A stretch of 64,000 nucleotides of DNA from CAYRDC01 sp964422925. Its GTDB lineage: Bacteria > Bacteroidota > Bacteroidia > Chitinophagales > S012-47. The position numbers and the translations under genes are program-made. Of this stretch, positions 50,722 through 59,590 are shown piece after piece (position 1 is the first letter of the stretch; each line of letters opens with the position of its first letter). The notes below the pieces were generated by a model. That model ran no database searches. It saw only the letters and a program-made list of their open reading frames with translations, and had not been told where the DNA came from. The stretch spans positions 62,001 through 126,000 of the forward strand of contig CAYRDC010000003.1 in NCBI GenBank assembly GCA_964422925.1, given 5' to 3'.

Positions 50722-52125
50722 TTAACCTCCCGGTCCCAGAAAACTGGTCTTTTGCTTATCGATTAATTTCCCGTTCTGAAATATTCCTATAACGATCCGG
50801 GTTTTTACTCCTGTAAGTTGCTCCGGACGGATATTTACAAGAAATGAACCCTCGGCCAGTTTTTCTTTTTCTACCGTATGCTGATCACCAATCAGCTGTA
50901 TTTTCCCCTCGGGTTCGAGTAGCCGGAATTCAAAATCCAAAACGGATTTGGTCTTATTCACCACCTGGTAAGTGTACAGGTTACTCACGGTTCCGTCTTC
51001 ATTCTTTGTAAATAAGGAACCCTGGGCACGCAGGATAGTTGTTTCAATATTTGTTCGGGTGCTCAGGCTCATGCTAAGAAACACAATTAAGCCCAGTAAC
51101 ACGGCAGAGTAAGCCAGAATACGCGGTGTAAACCTGAATTTTTGCTTTTTTTTAATCTGGTTCATAGACGCGTAGCGGATCAGTTTCCGGGGTTTATTCA
51201 CTTTGTCCATAATAGAATCGCAGGCATCCATACAGGCCGTACAATTAATACATTCCAGTTGGGTTCCGTTCCGGATATCAATGCCTGTCGGGCAAACCCT
51301 TACGCATAAGCCGCAGTCAATACAGTCTCCCTGGTCATCAAGTTGATTGTTTTTTTTCAGGTGTCCTCTTGGTTCACCGCGTACATGGTCATAGGCCACC
51401 ACTATGCTGTCATCATCGAGGAGCACGCCCTGCAGCCTGCCGTAAGGACATACCACCAGGCACATTTGTTCACGGAAAAAGGCAAAATCGAAATAAAATA
51501 TGCCGGTAAACAGCAGCACCATGATAAACCCGAAAAGATGATCAGAAGGAGGATGGGTAACCACAATCTTCAGTTTATCAATGCCAACTACATAAGCCAG
51601 GAATACATTGGCAATGAAAAAACTGATGCCCAGGAATAAAGCGTGTTTGAGAAATTTTTTCCGGAACTTGTTAAAGGTCCAGGACGATTGATCCAGCTTT
51701 CGCTGTTGAGCGGCATCTCCTTCCAGCCAGTATTCGATTTTCCGGAATACCATTTCCATGAATACCGTTTGCGGGCAGGTCCACCCGCACCACACGCGTC
51801 CGAAAATCACTGTGAAAAGAACTATGAAAACGATAAATGTCACGATAGTGATGACAAACAGGTGAAAATCCTGTGGCCAGAACACAAGCCCGAAAAACAC
51901 AAATTTCCTGCGTATAATATTGAACAGGAAAAGGGGTTCTCCGCCTACTTTGATAAAGGGTGTACAAATCAGGATAAGCAGCAGTAAAATACTGACCCAG
52001 GTCCTGGCGCGGTAATAGTGGCCGCTGGGTTTTTTCGGATAAATCCATTTTCGTTTCCCACTCTCGGCAATAGTGGGCTGCCGGTCCCTGAAAGTGTTTT
52101 CAGGATCCTGATTCCGGGGTGTCAT
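50722..52125 (-). CDS. ccoG: cbb3 oxidase accessory protein CcoG/FixG
   Basis: CcoG is the copper-reducing polyferredoxin needed to mature the cbb3 oxidase. The 467 residues hold several membrane helices (VSILLLLILICTPFI and others), the CGWTCPQTVFMEMVFRKIEY motif, and two 4Fe-4S motifs in DCGLCVRVCPTGIDI and CINCTACMDACDSIM. The C-terminus is a periplasmic immunoglobulin-like domain. Length is typical. It follows ccoP by 24 bases. Confidence 0.95.
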   Translation of the reverse strand: MTPRNQDPENTFRDRQPTIAESGKRKWIYPKKPSGHYYRARTWVSILLLLILICTPFIKVGGEPLFLFNIIRRKFVFFGLVFWPQDFHLFVITIVTFIVFIVLFTVIFGRVWCGWTCPQTVFMEMVFRKIEYWLEGDAAQQRKLDQSSWTFNKFRKKFLKHALFLGISFFIANVFLAYVVGIDKLKIVVTHPPSDHLFGFIMVLLFTGIFYFDFAFFREQMCLVVCPYGRLQGVLLDDDSIVVAYDHVRGEPRGHLKKNNQLDDQGDCIDCGLCVRVCPTGIDIRNGTQLECINCTACMDACDSIMDKVNKPRKLIRYASMNQIKKKQKFRFTPRILAYSAVLLGLIVFLSMSLSTRTNIETTILRAQGSLFTKNEDGTVSNLYTYQVVNKTKSVLDFEFRLLEPEGKIQLIGDQHTVEKEKLAEGSFLVNIRPEQLTGVKTRIVIGIFQNGKLIDKQKTSFLGPGG

Positions 52126-52149
52126 GCTTGTACCAGCTTTTCTAATTGA

Positions 52150-53097
52150 TTAATTCGTTGACACGCTATCAACAGGTGTCGTTTCCCCTTCGGTCCAAAG
52201 TTCACCTTGGGGTTCCTTGGCGTTGGGAGGATTGGTACCCTGTAAACTCAGGACGTAGCTGGCCACTTTCTGTATCTGTTTGGGGCTCAATTGTGTTTTC
52301 CACGATATCATGCCTTTTTCAGGAACTCCGTTGGTTATAGTGGTGAAAATATTTTTTATGCCCCCTCCATGAATCCAGTACTGGTCAGTCAGGTTTGGGC
52401 CAACAATCCCCTGGCCTTTGTCGCCATGGCAAGGCAGGCAGTTTTTCAGGAAAATGTCTTTACCCTCAGACAATGACGCTTCATCTTTCAGGACGGTAAC
52501 GGTTTCCGGTGTGATATCTTCTGCCATTTGTTTACGGTATTCCGCTGCTTCTTTTTCAGCTTTTTCGATGGAAGCCTGGTATTTTTCCGCAGAAGATTTA
52601 CCGATACCAAACACATGGTAAATGGAGAAGTAAACCACCGCGTAAAGGATCGTGATATAAAACAAATACTTCCACCAGGGTGGCAGTTGATTGTCCAGTT
52701 CACGGATACCGTCATAATCATGGTCAAACAGGATATCCTTTTCCTCGGTGACCGGCACGGCACGGTTCAGTTTTTTCCACAATCCTTTTAACCCACTGCC
52801 TTTCAGGAAAGGAAACAATGCGACCTCTACGGTCTTCTGTGTTTCTTTCTCTACCATTTCCCGGCTGATTTTCACCAGGGCATTGGCCAGGAAAATCAAC
52901 ACCACCAAAACAATAGCCAGCATGGCAATCAGCAGGGTCAGCAACAATTGGGGATGGCTCTCAAAAAAACCGGGATTACTTGCCGGTGTAGTGGCATCCT
53001 GTGCATTCAATAAAGCAGGAAGCACAATTATAGACAAGGTCATCATCCATTTAGACTGCCGGATGCTTTTTTTGAGAATATGCTCAACTATTTTCAT
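52150..53097 (-). CDS. ccoP: cbb3-type cytochrome c oxidase subunit CcoP, single haem
   Basis: CcoP passes electrons to the catalytic subunit. The 315 residues have a signal-like first helix (MTLSIIVLPALLNAQ), a second helix near LLLTLLIAMLAIVLVVLIFL and a third in LPPWWKYLFYITILYAVVYF. The CcoP hallmark YDGIRELDNQLPPWWK is present. One C-terminal cytochrome c domain has the haem motif NCLPCHGDKGQGIVGPNL. Canonical CcoP carries two CxxCH motifs; only one is present here, as in other Bacteroidota. The ATG at 53097 is used because earlier starts add residues inside the ccoQ frame; it still overlaps ccoQ by 14 bases. Confidence 0.93.
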   Translation of the reverse strand: MKIVEHILKKSIRQSKWMMTLSIIVLPALLNAQDATTPASNPGFFESHPQLLLTLLIAMLAIVLVVLIFLANALVKISREMVEKETQKTVEVALFPFLKGSGLKGLWKKLNRAVPVTEEKDILFDHDYDGIRELDNQLPPWWKYLFYITILYAVVYFSIYHVFGIGKSSAEKYQASIEKAEKEAAEYRKQMAEDITPETVTVLKDEASLSEGKDIFLKNCLPCHGDKGQGIVGPNLTDQYWIHGGGIKNIFTTITNGVPEKGMISWKTQLSPKQIQKVASYVLSLQGTNPPNAKEPQGELWTEGETTPVDSVSTN

Positions 53098-53287
53098 TGT
53101 AGTCCTGATTTTTTGGTTCATGAATAGTGCTGTCGTCCAGTGGCAGCTCACTCATTTGCTGTGAATACGCTTTGTTTAGCCGGAATGTACGGTACAGCAG
53201 GAACAGGAACATGATGAAAAACACCAAAAAGGAGATGGTTCCATACATTTCCGAAGTGGCAATATTTTGAATGATTTCTTTAAACAT
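53084..53287 (-). CDS. ccoQ: CcoQ-like small cbb3 oxidase subunit
   Basis: The 67-residue protein has one membrane helix (SFLVFFIMFLFLLYRTFRL) with a polar C-terminal tail. Size, single helix and position between ccoNO and ccoP match CcoQ, which stabilises the assembled enzyme. The coding end overlaps the ccoP start by 14 bases. Confidence 0.85.
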   Translation of the reverse strand: MFKEIIQNIATSEMYGTISFLVFFIMFLFLLYRTFRLNKAYSQQMSELPLDDSTIHEPKNQDYNENS

Positions 53288-53299
53288 TTGCCAATGTGA

Positions 53300-55450
53300 T
53301 TAGTTACCGGCCGAAGCCGCTGCGGTTGAAGAATTCCCGGATTTCTTGATATCGGTACCCAGCCGTTGCAGGTAAGCAATTATTGCTATGATCTCCTTGT
53401 TGGGCGACACTTCAATACCGGCTTGCTGCAGGTCATTGGCAATATCGCGGGCCTGCATTCGCAGGTCAACCATAGCCTGTTTCTTCTCATACCCTTTCGG
53501 ATAAGGAACCCCGAGTTTTTGCATTACCCGGATTTTTGCCCTTGTCGTGGTGGTATCCAGGTCGTTTTCTATAAGCCAGGGGAATTCCGGCATAATCGAA
53601 TGTGGCGATATGGATCTCGGATCCAACAGATGGTAATAATGCCAGGAATTCAGGTTTTTACCTCCTTCACGGGCCAGGTCCGGGCCGGTTCGTTTGGAAC
53701 CCCATTGGAACGGGTGGTCATAGACAAATTCACCGGCTTTGCTGTATTCGCCATAGCGGGTGGTTTCCGAACGGAAAGGACGAATCATCTGCGAATGGCA
53801 GGTATAACATCCCTCCCGGATGTAAATATCCCTTCCTTGCAGTTCAAGGGGCGTGTATGGCTTGACGCTTTCAATGGTAGGCACATTGGATTTAATCATA
53901 AAGGTCGGGACCAATTCCACCAAAGTGCCAACGAGTATTAGTGCCAGTGAAACCAGCAGCATTTGCACAGGCCTTCTTTCAATCCACCGGTGCCAATGCC
54001 CTTTCGGTTCCCGGTTGAGTTTCTCCAGTGCCGGGGCCTCGGCCGATTCATTGGCCACCAGTTTACCGGCTGTCATAGTGCGCACCAGGTTATAAACGCC
54101 TAACAATGCTCCTGACAAATACAAACTCCCTCCGATAAAGCGCATCCAATACATGGGTAATATCTGTACCACGGTATCCAGGAAGTTGGGATACTTCAGG
54201 AGGCCGTTCGGGTTGAACTGCTGCCACATGAGTCCTTGCGTGAATCCGGCAAAGTACATAGGCACTACATAAAGCACAATGCCCAGCGTGCCTACCCAGA
54301 AATGCCAGTTGGCCAGCTTTTTCGAAAAAAGCGTAGTATTGAATAACCTCGGGATGAGCCAGTATAAAATCCCAAAGGTGAGGAAACCATTCCATCCCAG
54401 GGTTCCCACATGTACGTGGGCAATGGTCCAGTCTGTAAAGTGGCTTAAAGAGTTAACAAACTTAATAGACAGCATCGGCCCTTCAAATGTTGACATACCA
54501 TAGGCCGTCACAGCCACTACCATAAATTTTAGGATCGGATCGGTTCGGACCCGGTCCCATGCCCCACGCAGGGTAAATAACCCGTTGATCATTCCTCCCC
54601 AGCTGGGGGCTATAAGCATGACGGAGAAAACGGTTCCCAAAGACTGAACCCAATCGGGCAATGCCGTGTAAAGCAGGTGATGCGGGCCGGCCCAGATGTA
54701 AATAAAGATCAGGGCCCAGAAGTGTATGATGGAAAGTTTATAGGAATAAACGGGCCGGTTGGCGGCTTTCGGAACAAAATAGTACATCAGCCCCAGGTAA
54801 GGGGTTGTCAGGAAAAAGGCCACGGCATTGTGCCCGTACCACCACTGAACCAAAGCATCCTGCACTCCGGCATATACCGGGTAACTTTTAAACAATCCGG
54901 CCGGAATGGCCAGTGAATTCACTACGTGCAGAACAGTTACCGTAACCCAGGTGGCGATAAAAAACCAGATGGCTACGTATAAATGACGTTCCCTGCGCTT
55001 CAGGATAGTCCCGAACATGTTAATGCCGAAAATGATCCAGATTACGGCAATCATAATGTCGATAGGCCATTCCAGTTCGGCATATTCTTTACCGGAGGTA
55101 ATTCCCAAGGGAAGTGTTATAGCTGCTGCTACAATAATTAGTTGCCAGCCCCAGAAATGAATGCGGCTCAATACATCGCTGTACATTCTTGCCTTCAGCA
55201 GGCGTTGCAGGGAATAATAGACCCCCATGAAAATACCGTTTCCTACAAAAGCAAAAATAACCGCGTTGGTATGCAAAGGACGAAGGCGGCCAAAACTTGT
55301 TTCCGGTATTCCGCCCAGGAAGGTTGGCTGAACTAACTGAAATGCGATAGTTAAACCAACCAACATTCCAATTACTCCCCATACAATAGTTGCCAGGGCA
55401 AAATTGCGAACGATACGGTTGTCATAACTGAATTGCTCAATCTTGCTCAT
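53300..55450 (-). CDS. ccoNO: cbb3-type cytochrome c oxidase subunits I and II fused (CcoN-CcoO)
   Basis: This 716-residue protein joins the catalytic subunit CcoN (about 1-470) and the monohaem CcoO (about 500-716). CcoN reduces oxygen at haem b3-CuB and pumps protons. Its signature includes RPLHTNAVIFAFVGNGIFMG with a haem-ligand His, the CuB region QWWYGHNAVAFFLTTPYLGL, WAGPHHLLYTALPDW, and DWTIAHVHVGTLGWNGFLTF. CcoO shows one covalent haem c site in CYTCHSQMIRPFRSET. The ATG at 55450 is chosen over a TTG 19 codons upstream; it begins MSKIEQFSYDNRIVRNFALA and overlaps ccoS by 14 bases. The fusion is known in Bacteroidota. Confidence 0.96.
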   Translation of the reverse strand: MSKIEQFSYDNRIVRNFALATIVWGVIGMLVGLTIAFQLVQPTFLGGIPETSFGRLRPLHTNAVIFAFVGNGIFMGVYYSLQRLLKARMYSDVLSRIHFWGWQLIIVAAAITLPLGITSGKEYAELEWPIDIMIAVIWIIFGINMFGTILKRRERHLYVAIWFFIATWVTVTVLHVVNSLAIPAGLFKSYPVYAGVQDALVQWWYGHNAVAFFLTTPYLGLMYYFVPKAANRPVYSYKLSIIHFWALIFIYIWAGPHHLLYTALPDWVQSLGTVFSVMLIAPSWGGMINGLFTLRGAWDRVRTDPILKFMVVAVTAYGMSTFEGPMLSIKFVNSLSHFTDWTIAHVHVGTLGWNGFLTFGILYWLIPRLFNTTLFSKKLANWHFWVGTLGIVLYVVPMYFAGFTQGLMWQQFNPNGLLKYPNFLDTVVQILPMYWMRFIGGSLYLSGALLGVYNLVRTMTAGKLVANESAEAPALEKLNREPKGHWHRWIERRPVQMLLVSLALILVGTLVELVPTFMIKSNVPTIESVKPYTPLELQGRDIYIREGCYTCHSQMIRPFRSETTRYGEYSKAGEFVYDHPFQWGSKRTGPDLAREGGKNLNSWHYYHLLDPRSISPHSIMPEFPWLIENDLDTTTTRAKIRVMQKLGVPYPKGYEKKQAMVDLRMQARDIANDLQQAGIEVSPNKEIIAIIAYLQRLGTDIKKSGNSSTAAASAGN

Positions 55451-55634
55451 TCTTTTCGGTTTTGTTGGTTTTTTCTTTGGTTTCTTTTTCCGGTTTCCCG
55501 TTATCAAACAATATTCTTACCGAGGGTGTATAATCATCATCAAACTGCCCTTTATTCACAGCCCAGAAAAATGCGATCAGGAACAACAGAGCCACTCCCA
55601 GGCTGGCAAAAATGAGTATGTAAATAGCGCTCAT
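55437..55634 (-). CDS. ccoS: cbb3 oxidase assembly protein CcoS
   Basis: The 65-residue protein has one N-terminal membrane helix (IYILIFASLGVALLFLIAFF). The family segment WAVNKGQFDDDYTPSVRILF follows, then a Lys/Glu-rich tail. CcoS is needed for cofactor insertion in cbb3 oxidase. It lies between ccoI and ccoNO and overlaps the latter. Confidence 0.94.
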   Translation of the reverse strand: MSAIYILIFASLGVALLFLIAFFWAVNKGQFDDDYTPSVRILFDNGKPEKETKEKTNKTEKNEQD

Positions 55635-55680
55635 GGGCTTTTGGGCAAATAAAAATAGGTAGTAAAAAACAATTTATGAT

Positions 55681-58113
55681 CTATATCACATAATTCTCCG
55701 AGCTACTTTTCGACAATCCGGTCCATTTAGCCGTCAATCCGCTGGCCCCGACACTGAATAATACCACCGTCAGGCTGCTGATTGGCATCAGCACGGCAGC
55801 CAGCAGCGGGGTTAGCAAGCCCTGTACCGCCAAGGCAATCCCGGTCAGGTTGTAAAGGAATGAGATGCCAAAGGCGGTATAAACGATTTTTACAGCCTTT
55901 CTGCCATACTGCAGGAATCCAGGCAGAAGAGTAAATGAACCGGATTCAAGAATTCCGTCACAAGCCGGGCTGAAATGGTTGATATCTTCACTGACAGCAA
56001 ATCCAACCCAGGCTTCTGAAAGGGCTCCGGCATCATTCAGCCCATCCCCGAGCATCAGTACTTTTTCTCCTTCCTTTTGCAGGCTTTGGATAAATCGCAC
56101 TTTATCCACCGGTTTCATCCTGAAATGTATGGAAGTACCGGATGGAAATATTTCCTGCAGGAACTTTTTCTCTTTATCATCATCACCGGTAATCACAGAA
56201 AACCGGTAACGCTTGGTCAGTTGCCGGATAAGTTTTTTAACGCCCGGCCTGAAAGAATGCTTCATTTGCCAATGTCCATGCACCTTCCCACCGACAGCCA
56301 GCCAGGTTCCGGGTGGGTTCTTTTCCGGATGGTCCTGCTGGTTTACAAAAGCATACCGTCCGATGCGGTATAATTTGCCATTGATCATCCCTTCAATGCC
56401 CTGGCCCGGTATTTCATGAAAATTTTCCACCTCTGCAGTTGATCCTTCCATGGAAAGCGATTCATAAATCTTCCGGCTTACCGGGTGGGCGCTGTGCCTG
56501 GTCAGCGCTTTGATGGCTTTACGGTCTTCAGCAGCTAATTCAGGTCCGGTCCACCGGAGCTGCTGTTCGGTGCTGCTGGTAAGAGTACCTGTTTTGTCAA
56601 ATACAATGTGCGTAACCTTTCCAAGGTATTCCAGTACGGACGGGTTTCTCAAATACAAACGGTTCAACCCGAGCAGGCGCATGGCATTGCCCAGCGTAAA
56701 AGGCACCGACAGGGCCAGCGCGCACGGACAGGCCACGATCAGCACTGCTGAGGCTATGTAAACAGACCTCGAAAGGCCGGCCGGCAGCCATGCCAACGCG
56801 GCAGCCAGGGATATCAACAGGATAACGGGCGTAAAATAGCGGCTGATGCGGTCTGCCAACCAGGCAGCGCGGGGTTCACGGGCCTTGCTCAGGTCGTATG
56901 CGTTCCACAGTTGGGCCAGGTAACTTTCCGATACCGTTTTGCTAAGCCGGATCTCAATGGCCGCGCCCGCTTGCCTCCCTCCTGCATACAACGTGTCGCC
57001 CGGTTTTTTAATCACCGGTTCGGATTCTCCGGTAACAAAGCTATAATCAATCAGGGCCTCTCCCTTAATCAGAGTACCGTCTGCCGGGATCAGTTCCTTG
57101 TGGCGGATAATCACCAGATCGCCACTTTTTAAATTGGAAATCGGAACCGGCTTTTCCTGTCCGTTTTCCCGCTTCAGGGCATCCACCGGAAAATAAGAGC
57201 GGTAATCCTTGTCGAACGCGATAGCATTGTAAGTCCGCTGCTGAATCCATTTACCGATTAACAGGAAAAACACTAAACCAGCCATAGAATCAAGATATCC
57301 CGGCCCTGAGGCGGTAATGATTTCGTACAAGCTCCGGGTGAAAAGTGCCAGTATTCCGATGGATATGGGAACATCTATGTTCAGCATACGCTGCCGGAGC
57401 CCGTACCACGCGGACCGGAAGTAGTCCTGCGCGGAATATAGAAGCACCGGCAGGGAAAAACCCACATTCAACCAGGAGAACAGACGGGCAAATTCCTGGT
57501 CCGGATTTCCCAGTCCCAGGTATGCCGGAAAACTCAGCAACATCATATTCCCGAAGGCAAATCCGGCCAGCCCGAGCTGGTAAATTATTTTCCGGGAATA
57601 TCGGCCTGCTGTCCGTTTTTCGAGATCAGAAAAACGGATGGCAGGCTCATAGCCTATGCTTGTCAGCAAAACGACCAGCTGCTTAAGGTTGGTAGCTTTT
57701 TCATGGTAAGTAATCGTGACCTGCCGCTGCAGGAAATTAGCCTGTGAACGGATAATGCCCGGGTTCAGCTTTTGAAGGTTTTCCAGCAACCAGATGCAGG
57801 AGGTGCAATGCATCTGGGGAACCAGCAGGGTGATCCGGCTGATCCCGTTTTCGGAAAAATCGATCAGCTGCCTGATGATTTCCGGGTTATCCAGGTATTC
57901 ATACCGGCTTTCCAGCACTTTTTCTCCAAGGGTAATGCCGGGCTGCTCATCCAGCTCATAGTAAGTGCACAGGTCATTCTCCTTCAGCAGGCGGTACACC
58001 TGCAGGCATCCCTCGCAGCAAAAATGTTTTTCATCTTCGCTGATATTCTCATCCGGGCATACCTGTCCACAGTGATAGCAAAGGAGACGCGTGCTTGTTT
58101 GGATGTCAGGCAT
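55681..58113 (-). CDS. ccoI: Copper-translocating P-type ATPase of cbb3 assembly, CcoI/FixI
   Basis: CcoI exports copper to the periplasm for the CuB site of the oxidase. The 810 residues start with a Cys-rich N-terminal metal-binding domain (LLCYHCGQVCP, FCCEGCLQVYRLL). A heavy-metal-associated domain with MHCTSCIWLLENL follows. The core has the membrane motif VACPCALALS, the phosphorylation site VFDKTGTLTS, the ATP-site GQGIEGM region, and MLGDGLNDAGAL. The N-terminal cysteine-rich extension separates FixI-type from CopA-type pumps. It heads the cco structural operon after the PPC gene. Confidence 0.96.
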   Translation of the reverse strand: MPDIQTSTRLLCYHCGQVCPDENISEDEKHFCCEGCLQVYRLLKENDLCTYYELDEQPGITLGEKVLESRYEYLDNPEIIRQLIDFSENGISRITLLVPQMHCTSCIWLLENLQKLNPGIIRSQANFLQRQVTITYHEKATNLKQLVVLLTSIGYEPAIRFSDLEKRTAGRYSRKIIYQLGLAGFAFGNMMLLSFPAYLGLGNPDQEFARLFSWLNVGFSLPVLLYSAQDYFRSAWYGLRQRMLNIDVPISIGILALFTRSLYEIITASGPGYLDSMAGLVFFLLIGKWIQQRTYNAIAFDKDYRSYFPVDALKRENGQEKPVPISNLKSGDLVIIRHKELIPADGTLIKGEALIDYSFVTGESEPVIKKPGDTLYAGGRQAGAAIEIRLSKTVSESYLAQLWNAYDLSKAREPRAAWLADRISRYFTPVILLISLAAALAWLPAGLSRSVYIASAVLIVACPCALALSVPFTLGNAMRLLGLNRLYLRNPSVLEYLGKVTHIVFDKTGTLTSSTEQQLRWTGPELAAEDRKAIKALTRHSAHPVSRKIYESLSMEGSTAEVENFHEIPGQGIEGMINGKLYRIGRYAFVNQQDHPEKNPPGTWLAVGGKVHGHWQMKHSFRPGVKKLIRQLTKRYRFSVITGDDDKEKKFLQEIFPSGTSIHFRMKPVDKVRFIQSLQKEGEKVLMLGDGLNDAGALSEAWVGFAVSEDINHFSPACDGILESGSFTLLPGFLQYGRKAVKIVYTAFGISFLYNLTGIALAVQGLLTPLLAAVLMPISSLTVVLFSVGASGLTAKWTGLSKSSSENYVI

Positions 58114-58128
58114 TGTCTTGGGCTGGTG

Positions 58129-58554
58129 TTAATCCAGGAAATGTAAGAGATTCAGGCCGGTTTCATCGTTCCGGGTGCGGTTGGTTTCACCTTCCAGTAT
58201 GTGAATAAACAATTCGGCTGTCGCGCTGATTACCGCCTTGTTCAGGTGGCCGGCCCAGGCCCGCAATTTTTCATCCCCAATGGTGGCATGCAAATGAATG
58301 TATACCTCTCCATCCATAGTGGTGACATTACCCGTTACCTGGGCAATTTCAAATTCTCCGGTAAAAGTATGGGAATGATATTCCTTGTTTTCAACATTGT
58401 ACAAGCCCATTTCGACAACACCGGCAGCCCCCAGTCCGCTTACAGTGGCCAGCCGGATGTTTTCCTTTTCGCAAACAGATCTCAGGCTTTCGATCAATTC
58501 TTCCCCGCGGGCCACCCGGAGCGCGATTTCATGGCCAAATCTTTTGTATTCCAT
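58129..58554 (-). CDS. PPC (DUF296)-domain protein
   Basis: The 141-residue protein is a single PPC/DUF296 domain with the GSGLGAAGVVEMGLYN-like core (sequence ATVSGLGAAGVVEMGLYNVE), then HLHATIGDEKLRAWAGHLNK and ISATAELFIHILEG. The trimeric fold occurs alone in bacteria and fused to AT-hooks in plants. The bacterial function is unknown. It lies 15 bases before ccoI on the same strand and may be the first gene of the oxidase operon. The His/Asp pattern could bind metal, but no catalytic role is established. Confidence 0.9.
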   Translation of the reverse strand: MEYKRFGHEIALRVARGEELIESLRSVCEKENIRLATVSGLGAAGVVEMGLYNVENKEYHSHTFTGEFEIAQVTGNVTTMDGEVYIHLHATIGDEKLRAWAGHLNKAVISATAELFIHILEGETNRTRNDETGLNLLHFLD

Positions 58555-58567
58555 AGGCTGTTTTGGG

Positions 58568-58575
58568 CAAAATTA
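58568..58575 (-). promoter_or_regulatory. Putative -7 box for the PPC-cco operon
   Basis: TAATTTTG on the minus strand fits TAnnTTTG exactly, 13 bases before the PPC gene ATG. No clear -33 box. If real, it drives the nine-gene cbb3 operon. Confidence 0.38.
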
Positions 58576-58668
58576 AGGGTTTGTGCATTCAGGGCCTTTG
58601 TTTTGTCAAGGCAGCAAGGATTTGTATTGTTGTCGAGAGCGTGGTGCAGGCTGCAGTGTGAAATTTGC

Positions 58669-58676
58669 TACATTTG
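58669..58676 (+). promoter_or_regulatory. Putative -7 box for the 58.7-63.7 kb secreted-protein operon
   Basis: TACATTTG fits TAnnTTTG exactly and lies 48 bases before the first gene of the three-gene run. AACAGTCA follows shortly after, a partial match to the dyad half-site at 16977. No -33 box is evident. Confidence 0.38.
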
Positions 58677-58724
58677 TAACAGTCATGATATTGTATTTTT
58701 GAATGAGCGCTTTATTGAATTTTT

Positions 58725-59582
58725 ATGCGAGCGGCCTTTCCTTTCCGTTTACGAAGAATAATCCTGCCAATAGCGTTAGCTGTATGTGTTTTTGTTTTGT
58801 TTCAGTCTTACCAGGGCGGCCCGCCTGCCGGCACGACCAATGCCCCGGGAGAAACCTCTTGTGCCACCAGCCCGGCCTGTCATATCGACACTCCGAACAC
58901 AGGTCCCGGGTTCGCGGAAATTACGGTAATGGGCGGGGTGCCAGCCAACGGGTATAAACCGGGTGAAACACTTACTCTTATGCCTTACATGATGAATACC
59001 GGGGACAGCGTGATGGGTTTTGAAACCGTGGTTTTATTCCCGGACGGCAAGAATGCAGGTTCCGTGATGATCACTGATCCGGTGAAAACTCAAATGGTTA
59101 CGTCTTCAGGCCTGGAATACGTGATGCAAACCCAAACCGGCAGCCTGAAACCCGGTATGCATGACTGGATGTACGACTGGGTGGCTCCACCCAAAGGTTC
59201 CGGTGGAGTGGTTGTATACGGAGCTTTTGTTTCGGCCAACAACGATAATACCTCGGGTGGAGACCGGGTTTATACCGATACCTTGTATCTTCCCGAAGAT
59301 GTGACTGCCGGAACCGGTGACCCGGCCTCACAATCCCTTCGCTTCCATGCTGTGCGGGGCCAGGAATTGCTGCTTTCGATATACAATCCGTTGAACCATA
59401 TGTTTACAGTCAGGGTTTATGATATGAGCGGCAGATCCGTGTGGGGCTACCGGCCGGGCAAAGGAAGTATGGACAACAACCTTGCTATCGACTGGAGCCA
59501 ATGGAACCGGGGAATATACCTGGTAGAGTTATTCGACCTGGATGATTACACCCGGTTCGTTTCACGGGTAGCCAAATTATAA
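58725..59582 (+). CDS. Choice-of-anchor V type secreted protein with T9SS type A sorting domain
   Basis: The 285-residue protein has a signal segment (ILPIALAVCVFVLFQSYQ). A domain with NAPGETSCATSPACHIDTPN follows, the start of the choice-of-anchor V (Reelin-like) family. The Cys-x5-Cys-His pattern (Cys46, Cys52, His53) looks haem-like but is longer than the canonical CxxCH. The remainder is beta-sandwich (MGFETVVLFPDGKNAGSVMI, GGVVVYGAFVSANN), then a type A sorting domain (LLSIYNPLNHMFTVRVYDMS, WNRGIYLVELF). It is the first of three cargo genes packed head to tail; no enzymatic motif is seen. Confidence 0.82.
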   Translation: MRAAFPFRLRRIILPIALAVCVFVLFQSYQGGPPAGTTNAPGETSCATSPACHIDTPNTGPGFAEITVMGGVPANGYKPGETLTLMPYMMNTGDSVMGFETVVLFPDGKNAGSVMITDPVKTQMVTSSGLEYVMQTQTGSLKPGMHDWMYDWVAPPKGSGGVVVYGAFVSANNDNTSGGDRVYTDTLYLPEDVTAGTGDPASQSLRFHAVRGQELLLSIYNPLNHMFTVRVYDMSGRSVWGYRPGKGSMDNNLAIDWSQWNRGIYLVELFDLDDYTRFVSRVAKL

Positions 59583-59590
59583 TACAGGCG

